This document shows positions 35,338 through 42,619 of a stretch of 42,619 bases of DNA, in pieces. The stretch lies in NCBI GenBank assembly GCA_031265205.1, contig JAISCZ010000074.1:1-42619 (forward strand), read 5' to 3'. Source of the DNA: Deltaproteobacteria bacterium. GTDB lineage: Bacteria > Desulfobacterota > Desulfarculia > Adiutricales > Adiutricaceae. Positions within the stretch are counted from its first letter, which is position 1. Each line of letters begins with the position of its first letter. The position numbers and the translations under genes are program-made. The notes beneath the pieces are model-generated. The model was not told the origin of the DNA and did not search any database. It saw only the letters and a list, made by a program, of their open reading frames with translations.

Positions 35338-35553
35338 TTCACGATTATCGTTAGATTTAAGGGGCGCCGCTATCCCCTGGAGGCGCGAATCAAAGGCGTT
35401 AGCGAATGGGAAACAAGTTCGCGCCGATTATTGGGCGCCTCGGACAAACAACGCGCGTCCGAGGGTTGGTTGGTCGTCTTCGACGAGGACGCGCGAAAGC
35501 CCTGGGACCAAAAACTGACACTGGAAGCCCTGAACGCGACGGGCGAAGCCTAA
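35338..35553 (+). pseudogene. detached C-terminal domain copy of the AAA-like protein
   Basis: Read on the + strand from 35338, the frame gives FKGRRYPLEARIKGV, then RRLLGASD, ASEGWLVVFDEDARKPWDQK and a stop at 35551-35553. This aligns with residues about 519-575 of the protein at 33330-35099 (YKGRLYPLEITVKGE, RRLLDF, ASEGWLIVFDEDPRKTWDQK). There is no start codon or ribosome binding site, and the ATPase part is absent, so it is a remnant of a second gene copy or a partial duplication 240 bases downstream. Catalytic Asp and Lys are missing here too. Confidence 0.85.
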
Positions 35554-35741
35554 ACGCGGTTGGCCGCTGACGCCATTTTTGGCCTCCGGCGAAAGCCGTT
35601 TCGCGCGCGCGGCGAGACGCCTCCAAACGGCGCCCAATATCACCGGGGCCCGCGGGCGGCGGACGCCGTTCCGCGCCTCGCCCCTCTCGCGCGCCACGCG
35701 CGCCTCAAGAGGCTTTCTTGACGCTCCCCCCAAAAAGCCCC

Positions 35742-35763
35742 CGGGAGGAAAACTTTCCGTAAG
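35742..35763 (+). repeat. 22-bp direct repeat, copy 2
   Basis: Matches 35309-35330 at 21 of 22 bases. About 430 bp separate the copies. Confidence 0.75.
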
Positions 35764-35827
35764 TCTTCCACCCGGGGGCCGGGCTTTTGGCCTTTTCCCG
35801 CCGCGCGGGGCGCTTGCGCGCGGCTTT

Positions 35828-36961
35828 TTAAGCCGACTTGGACAACTGGGGGTCTAAAACGACCTCGCTAAAGGAGGCGGGGCTTCCCGCGAACTCGAGG
35901 ACGACCTCCTCGAATTTATGACTCACGCTCAGAAAAACGTCCACCAGATTCGGGTCGAAGTGCCTGCCCCGCCCCTCGGAAATAAGCTCCTTGGCCTTCT
36001 CGGCGCTCATCGCCTTTTTGTAGGGCCTATCTGAAATAAGGGCGTCGTAGACGTCGGCGACGGCCATGAGCCTCCCCTCGAGGGGGATGTCGCGCCCGGC
36101 CAGCCCGTCGGGGTAGCCCGTGCCGTCCCATTTCTCGTGGTGGGTTCTGGCGATGGTTTTAGCGTATTTCAAAAAGTAGTGGCTGACGGTAATGTTCTCA
36201 ATCCGCGCGATGGCCTCGGCCCCGATAACGGTGTGCCGTTTCATCTCGTTGAACTCTTCCGGGGTCAGGGGCCCGGGTTTCCGGAGGATGGCGTCGCTGA
36301 TGCCGATTTTGCCGATATCGTGGAGGATGGCCGAAGTCACCACTTCGTCCTTGTTGAAATCCGCCACTTCTTCCGCGTAGAGGTCCGTCTCGAGGAGCCG
36401 GTCGACCATAATCCTCAAGTACTTTTGGGTCCGAAAGACGTGGCCGCCGGTCTCCCCGTCGCGGTATTCCAGCATGTCCGCCAAAGTCGCGATAATGGCC
36501 CCCTGGAGCTGGAAAATCTCGGCGGTCTTATCCTCCACCAGCTTTTCCAGGTTCTCGTTATAGCGCTCCAGTTCCTTCCGCTGGGATTCCAGGAGCAGTT
36601 GGTTTTTGATCCGCTGGAGTAGGAGCGGCGCGGAAAAAGGCTTGGCCACGTAGTCGCGGGCCCCCAGGCTCAGGCCCTCCAACTCGCTCCTCTCGTCGGA
36701 CTTGGAGGTGAGAAAGATGACGGGGATATCGGCCCATTCCGGGGCCTCCTTAAGGCGCTTGATGACCTCGTAGCCGTCCATCTCGGGCATTAAAATATCC
36801 AAAAGGATCAAAGAAGGCCTGACGCGCGGCAAAACCTCAAAAAGCTTGGCCCCCGACGGAATGGGGAAAACCTCGTAGTACTCCTTGAGCATGGTCCGGC
36901 CGATATTGAGATTGGACGAGTTGTCGTCCACCAACATGATTTTTAAGCGTTTCTCTTCCAT
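35828..36961 (-). CDS. response regulator with HD-GYP domain
   Basis: 377 residues. Receiver domain (about 6-125) with acidic pair D12-D13, phospho-acceptor D55 in LILLDILMPEMDG and K107. A coiled linker (about 128-150) leads to the HD-GYP domain with HD at 214-215 in ILHDIGKIGI, HH at 274-275 and GYP at 282-284 in WDGTGYPDGLAG. HD-GYP enzymes hydrolyse cyclic di-GMP; the key residues are all present. It starts 27 bases after the hybrid kinase stop (on the - strand), so the two are likely co-transcribed and the kinase may control this phosphodiesterase. ATG at 36961. Confidence 0.94.
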   Translation of the reverse strand: MEEKRLKIMLVDDNSSNLNIGRTMLKEYYEVFPIPSGAKLFEVLPRVRPSLILLDILMPEMDGYEVIKRLKEAPEWADIPVIFLTSKSDERSELEGLSLGARDYVAKPFSAPLLLQRIKNQLLLESQRKELERYNENLEKLVEDKTAEIFQLQGAIIATLADMLEYRDGETGGHVFRTQKYLRIMVDRLLETDLYAEEVADFNKDEVVTSAILHDIGKIGISDAILRKPGPLTPEEFNEMKRHTVIGAEAIARIENITVSHYFLKYAKTIARTHHEKWDGTGYPDGLAGRDIPLEGRLMAVADVYDALISDRPYKKAMSAEKAKELISEGRGRHFDPNLVDVFLSVSHKFEEVVLEFAGSPASFSEVVLDPQLSKSA

Positions 36962-36988
36962 ATATCGCCTTCACCCCGTTACGCGCCC

Positions 36989-39808
36989 TTAAGCTGGGCT
37001 CGAAAAACGTTCCACGATCTTGTCCAGCTCCATCAGCTCAACCTTTTCGTTGACCCAGGCGACAAGATCGGGAAAATTCTGGTAAACGTGCTTGTCTAAA
37101 TTTGCCACGGCCTCGTCGATCCCGTCCATGTCGTAGCTTTCGCAGGCTTTGACCAGATCATCGACGAGTTTGGGATCAGGGTTGTCTAAAATAGGTTTGC
37201 CGCCGTTCTCCTCTTTCGCCCTCTCCGCGAGGTAAGCCAAGATGGCCCCCGTGACTTCGCGGGCCGTCTCGATAAAAACTGGGTTGCGCTCGTTTAGGAA
37301 GGCCATGTCGCCGGAATTTCCTTTCGTTTCCAGCTCTTCGGCGAGCTTGCCGACTTCGGTGGCGCCAATTCCGTAGCTGCTGCTTTTGACGCCGTGCACG
37401 ATAATAATGTAGTTTTTAAGGCTTCCGTTGCTCGGGACTTCCGCCACTTTGTCCAAAAGCTGGTTGGTGTTGACGGCGTAGGTGCGCAGCGCGCCTTGGT
37501 ACGTTTCCAAGTCGTAGCCGAAACGCTCCAGGCCGATGTCCAGGTCAACGCCCTCTATCCGGTCCTCGTTTAAGATCTCGCCGGACGCGAGATCGGTATT
37601 TTCCTCGGGATAGATCTCGCGAATCTCCCCCTCCTCGTAGAGTTTCTCCCTCTCGGGGTCCCGGACCCACTGTTCCAGGACCCGGTTGACCGCGTTCATG
37701 TTGACGGGTTTCGAGAGATAGGCCTGGAAGCCGTTTTCCAAAAACATCTTCTCGTTGCCCATAATGGCGTTGGCCGTCAGGGCGATGATGGGAATGTTTT
37801 GGGCGTACGCGGTGCCGATTTCCTCCCGGATGATCCGCGCGGCCTCGATGCCGTCCATCTCGGGCATCATGTGGTCCATTAAAATGGCGTCGTACTTCTC
37901 CTTTTCCGAGCGGATTAGGTTGACCGCCTGGGCCCCGGAGGTGACGCAGTCGATGGTCATGCCGTAGGGCTTGAGCATCCCCCGGGCCACGTCCAGGTTA
38001 GTCTGCACGTCGTCCACGATAAGGATCCGGGCGTAGGGGAGTTTGCGGATGTCCAGCCGGCCGCTTAAGGCGTTCTTTTTGCTCTGGAACCTAAATTCCT
38101 CGAGCTGCTGGGCCACTTCCTTGCCGATGGCCTCCTCCGAGACGAACCGCTGCTTGATGGTGGCCGTAAAGGTGGACCCCACTCCGTAGTCGCTTTCCAC
38201 GTCGATGGTCCCGTCCATCATCTGGGCCATCCTTTTGGCGATGGAAAGCCCCAGGCCAGTCCCCTCAATCATGCGGTTGCTCTTGGTGTCAACCTGGTTG
38301 TAGGCGGAGAAGAGTTTGGCGATATCCTCTTTTTTGATGCCGATCCCCGAGTCTTTCACGGAAATCATCAGCCAGACGTCTTCCCCGTTAAGGGCCGAGG
38401 ACAAGGCGAGCGTGACCTCGCCCTCCCTGGTGTACTTGAAGGCGTTCGAGAGGAAATTGTTGCAGATCTGCTTGATCCTCAGCTCGTCGCCCAAGAGCCG
38501 CGCGGGAATGTGGGGGTCGACCTCCACCTTGAAAGTAATGTCTTTGCCTCCGATGCGGATCATGTTAACGGTCACGGTGTCGTTGATGAGGCTCGCGATT
38601 TCGTACTCCACGGGCACCATCTCGAATTTTCCGGACTCGATTTTGCTGATGTCGAGGATATCGTTCACAATCCCCAAAAGAGTGATCCCGGCGGTGTGGA
38701 TCTTTTTGAGGTTGATCATGCGCTCCTCTTTCTTGGTGATCCCATTGAGCATGAGTTCGGAGAACCCCACGATGGCGTTTAGGGGAGTCCGCATCTCATG
38801 GCTCATGTTCGCCAAGAAATTAGTTTTGGTTTCCGAGGCGCTCTTGGCGATATCGTTAAGATCCGAGAGGTGCTTGTTCTGCTCGTTGATGACCTTAAAC
38901 TGCTTGGCGATGAACCTGGTCACGAAATAGCTGGCGGCGATCCCAAAGGCCCAAAAAACCAGGCTCATGGAAAAAAGGGCCTGGTAGAGCCTACCTCCGG
39001 GACTCTCGCCGATAGGGGCCGAGACCCCCAAAATCCAGCCCATCGAGGATCCGGAAATCGGGGTGTAGTAACCCAAACGCTCTTTCCCTTCCAAAACGTA
39101 ACGCCCGACCCCCGTCCCGCCGGCGAGCATCCTCTCGGTAAAGGCCCCCAAGCTGAGGGACTCCTGGTCATTTCCCTGGCTCTTCAGATAATTATGCCGG
39201 TTCAGAACGTTATGAAGCCTCTCGTTCGCTATAACGGTGCCTTCGTTATCAATCATGTACAGGGCGCCGGTCTGAAAAATCTTGTAATTGCGGAGCATTT
39301 CCGAAAAGAAGAGCCCGGGAAGGGCGCTCACCATCAGGCGGTTTTCCGTCAGGGGCGCGCAGAAATAGAACACCAAGTCCCCATTGGGATTCCAGTGGGT
39401 CGTGGAGATTACGACGCGGCCCTCGCCGCGGGCCATGGACGCGCAACGGGTCGCGAGGACGGAGGGCGGCGCGGTCGTCGGCCCCGCCTGAGCGCTTATC
39501 TTATCGCCCTCAAAAACCACGTGGCCCACAAACTCCTCGTTAATTTGCAGGTCGCTTTCCAAAAGCTCGTCAATATCCTCGTCCGCCCACATTTCCACCC
39601 GATTGCCCAAAAGATTAATTTTGGTCTTCAGAAGCTCAAACTCGTTGGAAACCAACCTTTCGCCCAAGTTGCCGATGACCTCAATCTGGCTTAAAATCGT
39701 GCTTTCCAATCCGTTGCGGATAAAAAAAACGCTCGAGACCATCGTCACCAGGATTATGGCCGTGATAACCCCCACAAAAATGCTTAAGACTTTAAAGTAG
39801 ATTTTCAT
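36989..39808 (-). CDS. hybrid sensor histidine kinase with receiver and HPt domains
   Basis: 939 residues. Membrane helices at about 8-30 and 273-298 enclose a Cache-like periplasmic sensor. The kinase core has H337 in NMSHEMRTPLNAIVGFSEL and ATPase motifs DSGIGI (about 487) and GTGLGL (about 517). A receiver domain follows (about 593-710) with D599-D600, phospho-acceptor D645 and K700. A histidine phosphotransfer domain has H805 in IIIVHGVKSSSYGIGA. It is thus a complete BarA-type phosphorelay (H to D to H) whose last step needs an external receiver, probably the HD-GYP regulator encoded next. ATG at 39808 has GGAG upstream on the - strand. Confidence 0.95.
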   Translation of the reverse strand: MKIYFKVLSIFVGVITAIILVTMVSSVFFIRNGLESTILSQIEVIGNLGERLVSNEFELLKTKINLLGNRVEMWADEDIDELLESDLQINEEFVGHVVFEGDKISAQAGPTTAPPSVLATRCASMARGEGRVVISTTHWNPNGDLVFYFCAPLTENRLMVSALPGLFFSEMLRNYKIFQTGALYMIDNEGTVIANERLHNVLNRHNYLKSQGNDQESLSLGAFTERMLAGGTGVGRYVLEGKERLGYYTPISGSSMGWILGVSAPIGESPGGRLYQALFSMSLVFWAFGIAASYFVTRFIAKQFKVINEQNKHLSDLNDIAKSASETKTNFLANMSHEMRTPLNAIVGFSELMLNGITKKEERMINLKKIHTAGITLLGIVNDILDISKIESGKFEMVPVEYEIASLINDTVTVNMIRIGGKDITFKVEVDPHIPARLLGDELRIKQICNNFLSNAFKYTREGEVTLALSSALNGEDVWLMISVKDSGIGIKKEDIAKLFSAYNQVDTKSNRMIEGTGLGLSIAKRMAQMMDGTIDVESDYGVGSTFTATIKQRFVSEEAIGKEVAQQLEEFRFQSKKNALSGRLDIRKLPYARILIVDDVQTNLDVARGMLKPYGMTIDCVTSGAQAVNLIRSEKEKYDAILMDHMMPEMDGIEAARIIREEIGTAYAQNIPIIALTANAIMGNEKMFLENGFQAYLSKPVNMNAVNRVLEQWVRDPEREKLYEEGEIREIYPEENTDLASGEILNEDRIEGVDLDIGLERFGYDLETYQGALRTYAVNTNQLLDKVAEVPSNGSLKNYIIIVHGVKSSSYGIGATEVGKLAEELETKGNSGDMAFLNERNPVFIETAREVTGAILAYLAERAKEENGGKPILDNPDPKLVDDLVKACESYDMDGIDEAVANLDKHVYQNFPDLVAWVNEKVELMELDKIVERFSSPA

Positions 39809-41035
39809 AAACCGCTCCTCCGCTCCTTAAGCTTTGGAGCCCATTCCGCCGTGGGCGCTCCTCGCGGGCGTAGAGGGCTTCGCCTCCCCGCGCGGGGCTC
39901 GGGGCCATCCACGGGAACGAAGGCGATTAATTTTCCCTAAAACTCTTAAGGCGACGGCGAGGCGCCCCGAAGGGCTATCGCCGCGCGTTCTCACGCGGAA
40001 AATTTAAAATATTTAATTTTTCCGCGAAAAATTATTCTTTATATCGTTTCGCGCCAACCCCCGTCCCCGGCGCCCCGGAGAATCCACGCGCGCGTCTCGC
40101 GCCTATATCCCCCAAGCTCTTTTCCGGGCGACGGGCTCTCCTACCCAAACATTGGCAAGAGCGCTTCGCGGGGAAAAATCGCCCTCTCCCAAAATAACCG
40201 GCCCTTCCTCCCGCGCGCCAACGCGCTTAGGGGAGACCTCGGCGCCGCGAATCGCGAAAAAATTAGAAAATAAAAACGAGGCGCGAGCCTCAGACTCCTT
40301 TTCCCGCGCCGCCCCGCTCCCGCTATTTTTCCCAAAGCGGGCGAACCTTCGCGCGCCGCCGTTTCCGCCTCGCTCGTCCTCGCCTATCTCCAACCGGCCA
40401 ATCGTTCTCTCCTTCCCGCCAACCGGCCAATCGCGCTCGCCTTCCGCCTTGGCCGACATCGCCTTCCGTCCCATGACGCTTATCTCGCGCGCGCCCGCGG
40501 ACAGCTCGCCCAAGCGCGCCAGCGCGTTCCATCCAAGGAAAGCGCTCCGCGCGAAAAGCCCGCGCCATGGCCGAGGAAAACCCTCTCCCCCCAGGGGAAA
40601 GTCCTAGGCCGCCGCCAACCGACGTTTCCATAAACGCCGCGCGCAATTCTAGCGTTACGCGCGCCCTCGCCGTTCCGCGAGGGCTTGGCGCGATTAATCG
40701 CTCTATCCCCAAATACGCTTAGAGGAAAAAGGCCATAGAGCCTTCGCCTCCAATAAAAATCCCTCACGCGCCTCAGGCTTTCGCTGCCGACAAAAGCCTT
40801 GGAAGATATCCCTGAAGCGGGAAAATTTGACCGCAAGGGATCGCCTTGAGGCAAATCAATACTTCCGCGCGAAAAAATTCTAACACGAAACCCGAGCTTT
40901 GCCAAAAATTAGGCCCATTTCCGCCGCTTCTCCCTAAAAGCCCTATTTTACGCGGTTTAACCCGCGAATCTTCTTCCGCGCGAGACTCTTTCTCCCCTTT
41001 TTTTTTTCATCGCTGAAAATCCTCTTCCGAGGGGC

Positions 41036-41190
41036 CTCCATAATTTTGTTATAAATATATTATTTAAATCTTATTTTATTTATTTAATGTTTTTTATTAT
41101 TTTTATAGATTTCTTATACTAATATTTATTTTCTTTAGCTATATTTTATAAATATAATTTCGCTATCAAGTTATATTTTATCTTTATACC
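41036..41190. other. AT-rich island in GC-rich DNA
   Basis: About 155 bases almost entirely A and T, with sharp borders to GC-rich sequence on both sides. No gene, no clear DnaA boxes and no clear promoter. Could be an unwinding element, a protein-binding site or a leftover of foreign DNA. Confidence 0.7.
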
Positions 41191-42140
41191 CAGTACAGAG
41201 GTACTCATTCGCCCCAGAGAAGGAACGGTCAAGGCTCAAAGCCCTCCCCGCCCGCCAGTGAGACCCCAGGCGGGGGAGTCTCGCCTCCGGGCCAAGCCCC
41301 ACTCGTGAGCGGCGCTTCGCGAGCGCCTCAACTCGCGGGAGTGACCCCGGCTACCGTGAATCGCGCGTCTTTTCGCGATCTCCAAGAAATGCCGCGAAAA
41401 ACCGCCTGACGCGCCGTTTTCTTCCGGGTGGCGCCTTCGCCCGAAACCTGGCGTCGCTCGGGGGAATTCGGAACCCCCACGCCCCGTTCTGGCGGACGCG
41501 CCAGGGAACGCTCCAACCAAAGCGGCGTTTTTTACGCCCCGCCCTCCTTGGCGGACGTGGCGTGCTTCCTCCGCGCGGAATTTCTTCCGGAAAAGGCGCC
41601 TCCGCCCTTGTTTAGGATAGAAAAAGATACTTGCCGCGGCCCTCTTGGGCCCCGCTTATGGAATTCCAAAACGCCAAACTTCGCCTCCAAATTAAAGGAG
41701 GACTACGGCGGCGTGAGCTCCAAAGAGGAATATAGCGACGCTCCGCGGTCCCTGGAGTCGCTGGGAACGAAGACTCCCTCGGCCCAAAGCCCCTTAAATC
41801 CCGCGGAGCGGGCGCGATACGCGAAAGCCGCCGCCCGGCGATTCGCCGCCGGCCCTCAGGCCTCGCGCCCGCGCGAAAAGCGGGGAGATAGGCGCGCGCT
41901 TGGCGCGCGCGAGTCTGGAGGGAACTCCCTTCATGGCCGGAGCGCCGCGCGCGCGTCCATGGCGCTGGCGCGGCGCGGCGGCTTCAAGGGGGATTGCTTC
42001 GGGGAGGCTCGCTTGGGACCTTAAGTCTTCTCGCGCCTCTCTGGCCCGCCCCGCTTGGCCGCGCCGGGGGCGAGTGGCGGCCCCGCGCTCGCTTTTTCCT
42101 TCCCCGTTCGCCCCTGGGGGGAAATCCCGGGTGGGTCTCA

Positions 42141-42179
<39 letters not shown>

Positions 42180-42339
42180 AGCCTCGCGGCGCGCGGGGCT
42201 CGCGAAAGCTCGCCGGGACCCCCGCTCGCCGCGAGGACGCGCTTGTCTTTGACTTACGAGCGGTCAGGGGCGCGCGAGGGGCCTGGAGGGCGCCCGTCAA
42301 GACGCGGCGGGAAAAATATTATTTAAGAAAATGGGGGGC

Positions 42340-42368
42340 TTGTCCGTCACGGCGCGGCGCGGAATAAT
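42340..42368 (+). promoter_or_regulatory. possible promoter of the last gene
   Basis: TTGTCC (42340-42345), 17-base spacer, AATAAT (42363-42368). It would give a leader of about 170 bases. Confidence 0.4.
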
Positions 42369-42371
42369 ATT

Positions 42372-42480
42372 AGTTAGTTTTCCGTCGCCGGAGCGGGAAC
42401 GCGACCTTTCGCTTTTAAGCGAGCGCCAAGGCTCCTTTCCGCGCCCTCGCGGTCGGTCGCGAGCCTTGCTGAGGCTAACT
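42372..42480 (+). promoter_or_regulatory. structured 5' leader of the last gene
   Basis: Nested inverted repeats: AGTTAG/CTAACT (42372-42377, 42475-42480) enclose CAAGGCTC/GAGCCTTG (42427-42434, 42461-42468). A third stem, CTCGCG/CGCGAG (42446-42451, 42458-42463), shares bases 42461-42463 with the second, so the two cannot form together. Mutually exclusive stems are a feature of riboswitches and attenuators; no known family is recognised. Confidence 0.4.
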
Positions 42481-42547
42481 TTGGGGAGCGATCGTTGACG
42501 CCGGTCGGCTTTTCCGATATTCTCACAATTAAGGAGGAGGAAATCCA

Positions 42548-42619
42548 ATGACGGAGCCTAATCAAAAACAGGAAAGCCTTCCGGGCCCAGACGAACAGGC
42601 GTCGCCCTCTCCGCCCGCG
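42548..42619 (+). CDS. start of an unidentified gene, cut by the window end
   Basis: An ATG at 42548 with a strong ribosome binding site AAGGAGGAGG (42531-42540) seven bases upstream opens a frame of 24 codons to the end of the window, beginning MTEPNQKQESLPG and continuing Pro/Ser/Ala-rich. The visible part is low-complexity and gives no clue to function. The signal at the start is among the best in the window, so the gene is probably real. Confidence 0.7.
   Translation, partial: MTEPNQKQESLPGPDEQASPSPPA

Noticed and set aside
41428..42024. 198-codon + strand frame near the right end
   Set aside because: Low-complexity, no recognised motif, no ribosome binding site and overlapping - strand frames of similar length.

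Overview
The window looks like chromosome of a flagellated, Gram-negative, GC-rich bacterium. The cluster rpsF-rpsR-rplI, zapB-like-zapA-rny and topA, plus MotA/MotB, a bacterial-type glycogen synthase and many GAF, HD-GYP and hybrid-kinase signalling proteins, fits Desulfobacterota (old Deltaproteobacteria). Its numerous AAA-ATPase/PD-(D/E)XK genes, decayed transposases and long gene-free stretches suggest a host- or gut-associated, gene-decaying lineage. The taxonomic placement is inference from gene content, not from a marker tree.

Positions 1-9.2 kb form a mobile, comparatively AT-rich accessory region. It holds an IS4/IS1634-like transposase whose N-terminal linker is a 24-bp coding minisatellite, a remnant of an IS5-like transposase into which that element seems to have inserted, an inverted N-terminal fragment of a sister element carrying the same minisatellite, a MITE-like inverted repeat, and a multiply frameshifted second IS1634-like transposase. 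Two divergent genes of the AAA-ATPase-like plus PD-(D/E)XK nuclease family lie around that last remnant. Positions 9.2-10.7 kb hold no recognisable gene.

Positions 10.7-30.4 kb are the conserved core, all on the + strand: a consensus promoter, then rpsF, rpsR, rplI, a GAF/degenerate-GGDEF protein, zapB-like, zapA, rny, a metallo-beta-lactamase-fold hydrolase, topA, a HIT protein, motA-motB, a DHH phosphoesterase, glgA tightly coupled to a triple-GAF histidine kinase, a terminator, and a membrane metallophosphoesterase with altered metal ligands. Several of these conserved proteins carry long Pro/Ala-rich tails, which is unusual. 

Positions 30.4-42.6 kb have low gene density: a promoter followed by a strongly hairpin-forming gene-free segment (candidate structured RNA), a secreted formylglycine-generating-enzyme-like protein, an AAA-like protein with a mutated C-terminal PD-(D/E)XK domain and a detached second copy of that domain downstream, then on the - strand a hybrid histidine kinase followed by an HD-GYP response regulator. 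The last 2.7 kb is gene-free and contains a sharp AT-rich island, a (TC)n(CG)n tract and a structured leader before the start of a gene that runs off the window.
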